Source: Posidonia oceanica
Lineage: Eukaryota; Streptophyta; Magnoliopsida; Alismatales; Posidoniaceae
DNA: 64,000 bases
Assembly (NCBI GenBank): GCA_037176725.1
Contig: JAZBRS010000057.1
Span: forward strand, 91,363,501-91,427,500
Direction: 5' to 3'
Of this stretch, positions 25,883-36,232 are shown one piece after another. The translations under genes and the position numbers were made by a program. The notes under the pieces were generated by a model. It saw nothing but the letters and a program-made list of their open reading frames with translations. It had not been told where the DNA came from and did not search any database. Numbering within the stretch: position 1 is the first letter of the stretch; each line of letters opens with the position of its first letter.

Positions 25883-26802
25883 CCGAAAGCGGCCCCGTTG
25901 CAGATGCCCTTCTCCCACTTGCATTCTCACCTCTTGCAACCTCTATTTCAAATCATCATCATCATCCTTTCAACTCCTGCATCCCTTCCTTTCGAATCAT
26001 CATCGTCATCCTCTCAAGCATTGTACCTTCGGCCCGGTGATGAAAACCGGAAGTGCTTGCCTGCTCTGGAAAGAGTCACCCTACCTCACCTGGCACTACT
26101 CAGATGTCTTAGCTAGTGAGGGAGCCACCACCAACGAGGACAGGCGAACCGCCTAATTTCGCAAGGACATACACCTCTGAGGGAGAAAAAATGTTAGGAT
26201 GTGAGTCTGGAAAAAGCGAGAGTAAACACCTAGGTTTGGGCACATCCAAGGAACAAAAGACGAAGACAGAAGCCGGCCCTAGAGATAGGGGTGTGCAGTC
26301 TAACTCTGCTCCTCCTACCCATCACACAGCAGACCCAAAACCTAAATCCATTACAATCCAAGCACCCTTCTTTTGCCACCAAAATGGGGATAGCAAAAGC
26401 CTAAAAAAAAAAAAAAGAGAAAAGCAAAACAACAAGCAAAAAAAAGAAAAGAGATGGAACAAAAACCAAAAAAAAAAAGGAAAAAAAAGCAAGCAAAGCA
26501 AAAAACAAGAAAAAAAAGGCAAAATGTAGCCTGAAAAACATAGGCACCGCTATCCCCCATGCCTCACTAGAGATCCCCAGCATGTCAAGCCTAAAAGGGT
26601 CTACCACATCCCTTCAAGAGCGAACACTCACCCTTCTCCTGGCTAGGGGTAGAGAAAGACTGCATACCTATGAGGGAGAAATCAATCAAAAAAAAAGAGA
26701 GCTGAAAGAATAGGTGTAGGTCCTGAGAGTGTGGCCAGTAGCCTGTCCTCACCACACCACCACCTGTATAATGCCAACAACCCGTTCCGGAGAGCCACCA
26801 GC
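25883..26802 (+). other. Element B 3' region before solo LTR E
   Basis: This is non-coding sequence after integrase. It holds CAT-rich runs (25930-26010), a strongly A-rich tract of about 120 bp (26400-26525) and ordinary unique-looking sequence. The open frames in it are low-complexity Lys or Phe runs and have no homolog that I recognise. Confidence 0.6.
26798..26802. repeat. Target-site duplication of E, left copy (CCAGC)
   Basis: CCAGC directly before the LTR terminus TGTAGT; an identical copy follows the other terminus at 31534. Confidence 0.92.
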
Positions 26803-27474
26803 TGTAGTAATCCCGGTGTTCGGATCGTCCATGCACGATGCCAAAGCTCGCGTGCACCGATCGGAATCAGGCTCACTATAAGCAGCTATGTCCGAGAAGG
26901 AAGACCTAACTCGAAAACATTTAAAAAAGGGAAAAAGGGAAAGAAAAGAAGAAGATAAGACAAAATCGGAGTCGCCACCAAGTCTATTAAATCGGAAGAC
27001 GAGGAAAACCGGGGAAATGCGCGAATAATCACGCAAAACCAAGCAAAAGATGCAAAGCAAAGCAATGCAAAAGAAATAAGATGCAAATGAATGCAAATGA
27101 TGTGACTCGTGCCTAGGACAAGGGCAATATGGTCATTGCGGGCCAAGAGAGGGTAAGGACTCCTGTTACGCGCGGGGAAGGTGTTAGGCACCCCCGACAC
27201 GCCCGAGAATCGGTCTTTCTAGGCTTACGCTCGCATATGCAGAGAAATGCAGACTTTGAATGCCTAAGTGCCAATGAATGCCTGTCTAAATGCTCAAAGG
27301 TGTGCTCTAAGTGATGAAAGACGATGCAAGGAAGTAAACGTGCAATCTAAGCGCTCAGCAACGCTGTCTGTGTTCCGAATCGGGCGAAACCTGGCTCGTG
27401 AGAACTCCGGGCAGTAAGCATCATCGCCTTATATGCAAATGCGGACGATAAAACAAAACGGCGAGAAAACCATG

Positions 27475-28120
27475 CAAGGCGATCGACATGCGAGGGAAAA
27501 CGGCGTAAAACAGTGCGAGGAACGAAAGAAGTATGCAAAAAGATGCGAGAACATGGTTGACATGCAAAATGGGGCAAGAAATGGAACAAGAACGCAAAAC
27601 CGTGCGAGAAAACGAAAGAAGGGCGCAAAACTGGGCAAGAAAACACCAGGGCACGCAAAACGGAGCGGGAAAACAAGACTGCGCGCAAAACGAGGTGGGA
27701 AAACTAAAGGGCACGCAAAACGGTGCAAAACAGAGAGGCGGCGCGCAAAACGGAGCGAGAAAACTTGAAAACACGCAAAACGAGGCGAAAAAACTAAAGG
27801 GCACGCAAAACGGTGCAAGACAAAGAAGCGGCGCGCAAAATGGAGCGAGAAAACTTGAAAACACGCAAAACAAGGCGAAAAAACTAAAGGGCACGCAAAA
27901 CGGTGCAAGACGAAGAGGCGGCGTGCAAAACGGAGCGAGAAAACTGGAAAACACGCAAAACGAGGGGAAAAAACCAAAGGACACGCAAAACGGTGAGAGA
28001 AAACAAGACTGCATGCAAAACGAGGCGAAAAAAACTAAAGGGCACGCAAAACGGTGCGAGAAAACAAGACTGCACGCAAAACGAGGCGAAAAAACTAAAG
28101 GGCACGCAAAACAGTGCGAA
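27475..28120. repeat. Expanded 30-bp array with 90-bp higher-order period in LTR E
   Basis: About twenty 30-bp monomers are present. From 27711 three monomer types alternate in fixed order, giving a 90-bp higher-order repeat (the phrase GCACGCAAAA recurs at 27711, 27801 and 27891). It is the longest copy of the array found in all LTRs here. Confidence 0.85.
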
Positions 28121-30095
28121 TGGCATGCAAATGAATGCAGTGCAGAGGTTCAGGAGGACATACCTGGAGATCCGGGAGTCTGATCGGAGATCTGCTTGGT
28201 CCATGCTGAAGAGCGCTTCGCTGCGGTCGCCTGGGCAGCTTACTTGAGGAGATCCAACGGTCGGATTGGAAGATATCGCAGCTTCGGAGCGGAAGGACCA
28301 GAATAAGGGAGAAGAACAGATCTAAGTGTCCAGGGGGTCCTAAGGGTGTGCTGAAGGTCCTCCCAAGTGAAGGGGAGTTAAAAGTGCTTAGTGTATGCGA
28401 AGGGGAGCTAAAATACAAGATTAAAATGGATGCAGAATGCATGCAAAACCAGAAAAGACAAGGAAAAGCCATTTGGGAAGAACAGGGGTTTAAAAGCATT
28501 TTTGAAAAAGAAAGGGGCTAAAATGCAAATTTTCCAGAAAACAGGGGTTCTGGGGAGTCCGGGAATGCAAGTGGAGGGTCTACATGCAATTTTTGCAAAC
28601 ATAGGAGCTAAAATGCAACTTGGGGGCAAAACAGTCTTTTCACATGATTTTTCAAAAGATGCAAGGCTCTATGTGTGATTTTCATATCATGCAGGGGTCA
28701 AATATGCAATCTCATATGGAAAACATGCCCTGAAAAATAGATTACAGGACTGCAATGTGATTTTTAAAAAGATCAGGGTCAAAAATGCAATGTAATGAGC
28801 TAAAAATGCATGCAAGAGTTACTGTCCATTTAAAATGGACCTATATGCAAAAATGAAAAAACAGAGGGGCAAAAGTGCAATGCATCAACCAAAAATTAAA
28901 ATCAAAACCTAAGTTACTACAGTGTGTTAGACCTAAATGAAAAAACAGAAACATGCAGGGACTTAGAATGCAATGCAGCATGGTAAAATGCATGTAATTA
29001 AACAGACTGATTTAAAACAGGACCTAAGTGCAATAATGTAAAGCAGAGGGGCTAAAGTATAATATTTTATAACTGAAACACACAGCAAATGGACTATCAT
29101 GCAAATACAGAAAAATACAAACAGTTCATGCAATTTAATATGGTTTTAATTCAAAGTTGAATGAATTTAAACAGATGAAGGAGCTAAGTGCAAATAATTA
29201 AAACTATGAGGTGGAAATGCAATATGTGGTAAAGTTACTAAGATAAGGAAAAAATAAAAAAAAAAAGTGGCTTACTGTAGCATGCGGGTGTTTCGCCGGA
29301 GAAGATGGAGGGCTGACGCCGGCGAGCTGTTGCACGGCGGAGGAGGCGGCGGAGCGGCTTGCTGGCGGCTCGGCTGGCCTGTGGGAGGTCCGGCGGAGGC
29401 ACGGCGAGGTTTGGGCGGGCCTGTGGAGCGGCGTGGCGGCGCGGGAAGGCGGCGTGGCCGCTGCTCCGGCGAACGGCGCCGGGGAAGAAGGCCAACTCCG
29501 GCGAGCTGCTGCGGGCGCTACGGAGCTCGAAACGCGAAAATAAAAATATGGGGTTGGACGGGAGAACGAGACGGATCTAGTGGTGGGCTCGGATAAATTT
29601 TTCGTGCGCCGAAGTGGTCGCAGAAAAATGGAGAAGTTTGGCTGTTTTCCTCTCTCTCCTCTTCCTCTTTTCTTCTGATTTCTCTCCTCTCTCTCTGGCT
29701 TCTGGGTTGGGGACGGGTATGGTGGAGGTCTGGAGAGATGATGGAGGCTGTGGTATGGTGGGAGTGGGCTGTGTTGTGGAGGTGTTGGCTGTGGGTTGCT
29801 TGTTGGGGAGTTGGCCGGAAAAACAAAAAAAAAAAAAAAAAAAAAAAAACCGGAGGAGAGGGGGGCTGTTGGTGTTGGGTTATGGTGGTTGTGATCTGAT
29901 GGTTGTGTTGGAGAAAAAAAGAGAAGGAGAAGTGGCTGGAGTGATGATCTGTTGGGTGGAGAAGAGAGGAGGAAGAAGAGAGAGTGGAGGAGAGGAGGTT
30001 GGCTGTTGGTTGCTTTTAGAAGGAGTGAAAAAAAAGAGAGAGGGGGGGACGGCTGTTGGTGGAGGTCTCCCAAGAAGATGTGAGGGCTTTTGTCC

Positions 30096-30103
30096 TTTTA
30101 AAT
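30096..30103 (-). promoter_or_regulatory. Putative TATA box of LTR E
   Basis: ATTTAAAA on the minus strand lies about 1.43 kb into the LTR, just after the AT-rich U3 and before GC-rich sequence, as in the related LTRs. The shorter distance fits E's shorter U3. Confidence 0.35.
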
Positions 30104-31533
30104 GGGGATGGGATTAGGGTTTTAGGGTTTTAAGGCTCTCTTTGCTTTTAATTTGTTTTTTTATTTTGATTAAATGTTTGTTAAGTCTTTTAAGTTGTTT
30201 TTTTTTTTTTTTTTAATTATGTTTTTCTTGTTAAGTGCTTAGGATGTTAATTAGGATTTTTAAGATTTATTTTTAGGTTAATTAGAGTGGGTTTTGGGCT
30301 TTTTAGTTCTAGTCTTTTATGTTTTTCTCCTTTAAGTCTTTTGAACTATGTTTTTTTTTTATTTTTATTTGTTAATTCTTCTTGATATTTTTTAGTTGGT
30401 TTTTTCCTGGTTTGATTAAGTGTTCTTAAGTCTTCCAATTGTATTTTCTTTTTCTTTTAATTAAGTTTTATGTTATTTTCTTATGTTCATTAGGTTAAGT
30501 CTTTTGTTTTCTTTAATTACCTGTTTTAGTATTTGATTTTCAATTCTTCTTTTTAGGGTTTGTTTTTTTTAGCTCTTTTAGTGGGGTTTTTATCTTTGGT
30601 AGGTTCTGACTTTATTTCAATTTTTTACTTGATTTTACAGTATTTTGTTTTAGTTTGTTTTGCATTTTTTAGTTTGCATTCTTGATTTTCTATTTTAGCT
30701 TGGTTTAGTTAAGTTTAAGGTTTCCAATTGTTCGTTTAATGTTTTTAATTATTTTTCTTAGAGTTTTGGTTTGTTTCTCTTATGTTTTAGAGTTTTGGAG
30801 ATTTTTAAGGCTTTTCATGGACTTTAGCAAGGGAAAGGAAGAGGAAAGGAGAAGGAAGGAGAAAAGGGAAAAAAGGGGAAATAAAGGAGAAAAGAGATGA
30901 GTTGGAGGAAACAATTTTTAAAAATTAAGGAAAATGCTAAAAATAAAGTAAAAATAGAAATAAGATAGAGAAGAGATAGAAGCACAAAGGGGGCCCACAG
31001 CCAGGCAAGAAAGTGGGAGAAAAGGGGATGAAAAGGAGGAGGATAATCAGGAGAGAGAGAGGAGAGAGAAAATGATAGTTCAGGAGAGAGAAAACGATAA
31101 TTTGGCCAAAAGGGGGGCTTAGAGGTCTCGGAAAGGGGTGAAATTCGGTGAGTGGGTAGTCTAGGATTTGAGGTGTTGGTCCTAAAGTTTTGGTTTGATT
31201 CTAAGGAGGTTTTGGAGGGGTTTCAAGGTGTAGAAAAAGGGTATTTTTGCCTGAGTTTCCTAGGGTTTTTGGGAAGGGTCTGGTTTGAGATTTTGCAGGC
31301 TTTTTGGTGGGTTTGCTAAGTCAGGGATGGTGAGTTTTCCTATGGATTTTGGATAGTTTTCGGGTTCGGGAAAGGGGTGTAGGCTCAGGTCAAGTTTAGG
31401 CTCGTTTTGAGGAGTAGGATGAAAAGAATTGTGTAAGTTTTAACATAGGTTTGGGTTTAGGTATTGGTTTGGTCCAGAAGCCACCAGAGAGAGAGACTCC
31501 ACCAATTTAGCCTGTCAAAATGGGGTGTCTACA

Positions 31534-31538
31534 CCAGC
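31534..31538. repeat. Target-site duplication of E, right copy (CCAGC)
   Basis: CCAGC directly after GTCTACA; it matches 26798-26802. Confidence 0.92.
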
Positions 31539-32054
31539 AAGCCAAGAGTCTAGGTAGGGCCTAGTGAGTCAGGGACCACTCCCTTCCTTTGCAGCAGGCA
31601 TCAAAGCACTCCGTATGCTGAGGGCATCCAAGCATACTCATCCATCCAAGCATACTACTCATCTTCATAAGCATATCACCTGCATCATGCATACATGCAT
31701 CTTCCTCTTTCATTCCTTTCCTCTTCCATCAATCTCTCCGCTCTGCAACACGCTCAGGCCCTGAGGCAGTACTTCTCCCCAGCAGAGCGCATTGACGACA
31801 CTCAAGCTGCGCCGGTCCAGATCTCCTGCCGGCCCTCGCCCCCGCATTCGCCGGACTGCTGCCAATTCCCTTTGTTTATTTATGCTTAACTGCCATGTTC
31901 TGTTATCAACTGCTGAATACATATGGAACTACTTTATCAGCCTCAGTTTCTGTTTGTTGTCAAAGAATATACGCCTGCGAGATCTGACTGTTTATTGATA
32001 GCAGGTACTTTCAAGCTTCTGCAGCTATCTGCCTGTCCCTCTGCAATCAGCGTA
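31539..32054 (+). other. Element B, spacer before the PMD gene
   Basis: This is non-coding with CATC/GCAT-rich simple sequence (31620-31700). The frame of the PMD gene is open back to 31923, so a start upstream of 32055 cannot be excluded. Confidence 0.5.
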
Positions 32055-33258
32055 ATGGGCTTTCCTACTCTGCTAACTCTTGCACACTGCTCGGCAGCCC
32101 TGCGAGAATGGATCAGCAGGCTCACTCTACAAGACTATGAACAGCTGCGCCTGTGGGGCATACCAACCAAGCTGCTGAAGGCTGCTGATGTGGAGGTCAG
32201 CCGCCACCTTTTGTGTGCCGCCGTAAGATTCTGGAAGCCGGCGCATCATGTCTTCCGTTTCAACAAGACTGAGCTGACACCTACACTGGAAGAGGTGCGT
32301 CGGATCTGCGGCTTTTCAAAGATCATGGGGCCACCTATTTTCATGAGGCGCGACGGATACCTCCAGGTCCTGAGCCAGCTAACTGGGCTCCTCACTCGAA
32401 CCTGCCAACAAAAATTAATCTGCACCAGCGGGCCTGAACCTATGCTTCGCCTTGCGCCCTTCGATGATATCTTGAACAAGCGTGCAGAACTCGGAGATGA
32501 GCTGTGGCTCCGAGGATTTGTTATCTGCTTCCTGGGCGAGCTGATCTTTACTCATGGCCGACTAACGGTGGCCATTGAGGTTGCAGAAATTGCATTAACT
32601 GTGGTGACCCAGCACATAGACCTGGCACCAGTTGTCCTGGCAGAGACCTATCGCGGGCTGGACCGCATCTCTCATCGCTGCCCGCCACTTCCACGGTTGC
32701 GGAGCACTCATACAAGTCTGGCTAACCGCACACTTAGAAATGGACCTTCTGCGCCCTCAAGTGCATGCCTTTGAAGCCTACTGCAGCAGCGCCCGTGCCA
32801 AGACTGAAAAGAGCGTCAAAGAAGAATACGAGAGGCTGTCAGCACTGACTGACGACGCTATAACCTGGCGTATTGTCCCCTCTGCAGCAGAGCCATTCAC
32901 TGTCTTCTTCAGCGCGCGTGACATGCGGCTGATCATTCTTCCAGGTTTCACAGCAGGCGTAGAGTACCATCCAATAAGGGTCATGCGCCAGTTCGGCTTC
33001 CGGCAGGGCGCCTTCATTGACAGTACAGCGCCCGAGCTTCTACAGATGTACCCTCTCAGCACAACTGCCCCAACCAAGAAGCTCGCTAGTCTGATGCAGC
33101 ATGGGGTCCAATCTACAGACATTGCAGCTGTGAGAGGTGTAGGATGCACCCCTGAGTATGAAGCTGAAGTCCGACAGCTTTGGCCTATCACTGAAATTCC
33201 GCCAGGCGGCCCGTTGTTCCCCGACTCCCGGCAGTCGAAGAAGGCCCGAGTTGACTAG
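32055..33258 (+). pseudogene. Plant mobile domain (PMD) protein carried by element B, one frameshift
   Basis: About 400 codons on the element's sense strand between integrase and the 3' LTR. I choose ATG 32055 (MGFPTLLTL); the frame is open back to an alternative start at 31923. Features seen: a helical N-terminus (REWISRLTLQDYEQL), then WKPAHHVFRF followed by ELTPTLEEVRRICGF, the pattern of the aminotransferase-like plant mobile domain (PMD, PF10536); LWLRGFVICFLGELIF; and FHGCGALIQVWLTAHL, a typical PMD C-terminal motif. The frame shifts near 32690 and ends at TAG 33256-33258 after a basic tail (SKKARVD). PMD proteins occur in plant genomes both as nuclear silencing factors (MAIN, MAIL1) and inside transposons. 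What it does for this element is unknown; targeting or countering silencing are possibilities only. Confidence 0.72.
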
Positions 33259-33509
33259 GCCCTTGTGCAACCATCATATGGTCTTCTTTTAGACTATGTT
33301 GTACATTTCTGGCCTACCACAGGCATTGTACTCACCAAGTTTTATCAATGAAAAAAACTGTTTCTGCTTTCTGCTCGCACATCAAGATTCTTTGCTGTAT
33401 TGCATATCATTATCATCACCATCTTGGGCCCTCTAACCAGACTTGCAGACATCACAACGCAGCAAAGTCCTCAGCACCCAATCTGGAGTCCGGAGCCTCT
33501 GCGGACCCG
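33259..33509 (+). other. Spacer between PMD gene and repeats
   Basis: Non-coding; it contains ATCAATGAAAAAAAC at about 33345. I see no gene or clear signal. Confidence 0.4.
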
Positions 33510-33790
33510 CGTCGTCAAGCTACGCCATCTGGCGTCCCCAGCTGGTCGCCCCCAGCTGGATCATCATCCCCAGCTGAGTCCCCAGCAGGCTGGCACCCCA
33601 AACTGCTCGGCGAAAGGTCCGTCAACCTGTCATCCTCCTCAGCTGATCATCCCCAGCTGAGTCCCCCTGCGGGCTGGCAACCCCAAACTGCTCGGCGAAA
33701 GGTCCGTCAACCTGTCATCCTCCTCAGCTGATCATCCTCAGCTGAGTCCCTAGCGGGCTGGTACCCCCAAACTACTCGTCTGACAAGCAC
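33510..33790 (+). repeat. About 85-bp tandem repeat in element B 3' UTR
   Basis: Units are marked by AACTGCTCGGCGAAAGG at 33601 and 33686 and by a diverged third copy at 33769. Each contains CAGCTGATCATCC and CAGCTGAGTCCC. A partial unit precedes them. Tandem repeats in the 3' UTR are a known feature of Tat/Ogre elements. Confidence 0.75.
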
Positions 33791-33841
33791 GACAATCTTG
33801 TCATCTCCCTCTGCTTTCGATGCCAAGGACGCGTTGGCCAG

Positions 33842-33868
33842 CCCTTGGTGTCATCCCGACACCAGGGG
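33842..33868 (+). other. Strong hairpin in element B 3' UTR (GGTGTC/GACACC type)
   Basis: The stem CCCTTGGTGTC pairs with GACACCAGGGG across the loop ATCCC, 11 pairs with one G-T wobble. Equivalent hairpins in F (44141-44169 and 50349-50374) use GGTATC/GATACC, a paired change in both arms. Confidence 0.6.
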
Positions 33869-33924
33869 CATCTTTTGATCGCCCCTTGGTATCATTCTTC
33901 CCCTCTTTCCCCTATGATATTCCT

Positions 33925-34655
33925 GGTGTCATAGGATGATTTCTTCTCATCATTACCTCATCCCCTCTTTGCCGGCCGATAAGTCCGATATCTTATCAAT
34001 CAATCATTCTCATCATTACCTCACCCCCTCTTTATCTCATCATTACCTCATCCCCCTCTTTATCTCATCATTACCTCACCCCCTCTTTATCTCATCATTA
34101 CTTCATCCCCCTCTTTATCTCATCATGATCTCATCCCCTCTTTATCTCATCATTACCTCATCCCCTCTTTGCCGGCCGATAAGTCCGATATCTTATCAAC
34201 CAATCATTCTCATCATGATCTCATCCCCTCTTTATCTCATCATGATCTCACCCCCCTCTTTAGCAATAGTTCTCATCATGATCTCACCCCCTCTTTAGTA
34301 GTAATTCTCATCATGATCTCATCCCCCTCTTTAGCAATAGTTCTCATCATGATCTCATCCCCCTCTTTAGCAGTAATTCTCATCATGATCTCACCCCCTC
34401 TTTAGCAATAGTTCTCATCATGATCTCATCCCCCTCTTTAGCAATAGTTCTCATCATGATCTCATCCCCTCTTTAGCAGTAATTCTCATCATGATCTCAC
34501 CCCTTCTTTAGCAATAGTTCTCATCATGATCTCATCCCCCTCTTTAGCAATAGTTCTCATCATGATCTCATCCCCCTCTTTAGCAATAGTTCTCATCATG
34601 ATCTCACCCCCTCTTTAGCAGTAATTCTCATCATGATCTCGTCCCCTCTTATCAT
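33925..34655 (+). repeat. CTCATCATGATCTCAYCCC tandem repeats in element B 3' UTR
   Basis: Two related sections: units of about 27 bp (CTCATCATTACCTCATCCCC, 33940-34160) and then units of about 36 bp (TAGCAATAGTTCTCATCATG..., 34261-34650, about eleven copies). Each 36-bp unit includes the palindrome ATCATGAT. Between them GATAAG...CTTATC hairpins appear (33979 and 34178). Confidence 0.85.
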
Positions 34656-34659
34656 CAAT

Positions 34660-35590
34660 CACATTCTAGGCTGATATCCGAAACTATCAAACAATCAAGC
34701 ACTCTCAGGCTGATATCCTAAACTATCTGCTCAGGCTGATATCCTAAACTATCTGCTCTCAGGCTGATAACCTAAACTATCATCTGGGCCGATCCATGGT
34801 TGGCCCACAGTTGTGTTATACAGCTGACATCCAGTAACTGTCCCTTGCAATTGCGGTTTCCAGTTGATAGGTCTGTAAACTATCCTCCAGTTGATAGGTC
34901 TGTAAACTATCCACCAGTTGATAGGACTGTAAACTATCGCTAGGCTGATATCCTAAACTATCACCAGCAATTGCATTATGCGGCTGATATCCAGTAACTA
35001 TCCCTCATCATTGCGCGTTTCCAGTTGATAGGTCTGTAAACTATCCGCCAGTTGATAGGTCTGTAAACTATCCGCCAGTTGATAGGTCTGTAAACTATCC
35101 GCCAGTTGATAGGACTGTAAACTATCACGCGCAATCATGTTATACGGCTGACATCCAATAACTGTCCCTCGCAATGCCGTTTCCAGTTGATAGGACTGTA
35201 AACTATCCTCCAGTTGATAGGTCTGTAAACTATCCGCTGGTTGACAGGACCGTAAACTGTCGCTCCAGTTGATAGACTGTAAACTAGACGGCATTTGCGT
35301 TATACGGCTGATATCCAGTAACTATCACTCATGGTTTGTGGCTTCCAGTTGATAGGTCAGTAAACTATCCGCCAGTTGATAGGTCTGTAAACTATCCGCC
35401 AGTTGATAGGTCTGTAAACTATCCGCCAGTTGATAGGACTGTAAACTATCCCACACAACCATGTTATACGGCTGATATCCAGTAACTATCACTCACAACT
35501 GCTTCCGGTTGACAGGACCGTAAACTGTCATTCCAGGCTGATAACCTAAACTATCACTCCCGGTTGATAGGACCGTAAATTATCCGGACG
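34660..35590 (+). repeat. Covarying hairpin repeat array in element B 3' UTR
   Basis: Two short modules alternate many times. Module 1 is GATAG-GWCTGTAAA-CTATC, with both arms changed to GACAG...CTGTC at 35243-35261 and 35511-35529. Module 2 is GGCTGATA-TCC-nnTAAC-TATC, with both arms changed to GACA...TGTC at 34825-34842 and 35150-35166. The arms stay complementary while the sequence changes. The same modules, on the minus strand, form the 3' UTR arrays of element F. Confidence 0.85.
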
Positions 35591-36138
35591 ATAAGCCCGT
35601 CACCTTATCACCTTTTTTGGCGTGGCCTTGTCCCAGGAAGGCAAAGTCACGCAAACCCCTTTTGCGATAGGAGAGTTGGCCTCTCTCCCCTCGCGCCCTT
35701 TTTCTTTTCTGCTAGCTTGCTCCCCGGGCGGGGACAAGCTGCACCCTGTTTTTTCCCCACTTTGTCGCGCAAGTCTGGCCTCCCTGCCAGATCCTCGCGC
35801 CACATCGCGCCTTTCTATCATTCCTCTTGCATCATCTTAGCACTTCCCCAGCTAGCACTGCATATTACTTTAGCATCATCACCATCACTTGCATAGCATC
35901 AGCATCTGTTCTAGCTGCACTAACTTTTATGCTAACTTCTGCATTGCATTTGCATTAGCATGCATTGCACTTAGCATCATCCATCTGCACCTAGCATCTT
36001 GCATTGCGGCAACGGGCTACGATCTTCGGTGCATCCGCCGAATAAGTAGCTCACGCCCATAGCAAACCGCTGCTCCCCGCCGGTCAGATGGGGTGTCTTG
36101 TCAACCCTGAGCAGCGGCCTCGCTCCGCTTGACCTTGC
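35591..36138 (+). other. Element B, spacer before the polypurine tract
   Basis: No gene. It contains GCATCA/TGCATT-rich simple sequence (35840-36010) and the segment leading to the polypurine tract. Confidence 0.5.
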
Positions 36139-36140
36139 TC

Positions 36141-36149
36141 AGGGAGGGG
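36141..36149 (+). promoter_or_regulatory. Polypurine tract of element B
   Basis: AGGGAGGGG lies four bases before the 3' LTR start at 36154. It primes plus-strand DNA synthesis. Its presence shows that the LTR at 36154 is B's own 3' LTR and not another solo LTR. Confidence 0.75.
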
Positions 36150-36232
36150 CATCTGTTGACACCCCATCTTGGCAGGCTTGGACCACTTGGGGCCCTCCTG
36201 GTGATTGCTGGACTCAAACCTAACCCAAAACC

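Larger units (their letters stand above)
26803..31533 (-). mobile_element. Solo LTR E (4,731 bp) inserted in element B
   Basis: On the minus strand it begins TGTAGACACC at 31533 and ends ATTACTACA at 26803. It is flanked by the direct repeat CCAGC (26798-26802 and 31534-31538), a clean 5-bp target-site duplication, with no internal region, PBS or polypurine tract. It therefore arose by recombination between the two LTRs of a complete element. Most of it matches the LTR A/C/D type (CCCTA-rich U3, AT-rich 30120-30830, GCATTTTAG motifs 28440-29220, 30-bp array). Its outer U5 end carries a segment shared instead with LTR F. It also has a poly-A run at about 29826-29849 and a Cys/Pro-poor low-complexity open frame (29204-30073) that I do not consider a gene. 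Confidence 0.92.

Noticed and set aside
27533..28183. A 216-codon open frame encoding a ten-residue TQNGARKLEN-like repeat
   Set aside because: It is the 30-bp DNA array of LTR E read in one frame. The opposite strand is equally open, and the equivalent arrays in other LTRs are in different frames and broken.
29204..30073. A 289-codon minus-strand open frame, Pro/Ser/Phe-rich
   Set aside because: Low-complexity reading of a GC- and pyrimidine-rich part of solo LTR E. It is not preserved in LTRs A, C or D and has no known domain.
33925..35590. Regularly spaced repeats that could resemble a CRISPR array
   Set aside because: The units touch or overlap with no unique spacers, their sequence drifts, and the setting is a plant retrotransposon 3' UTR.
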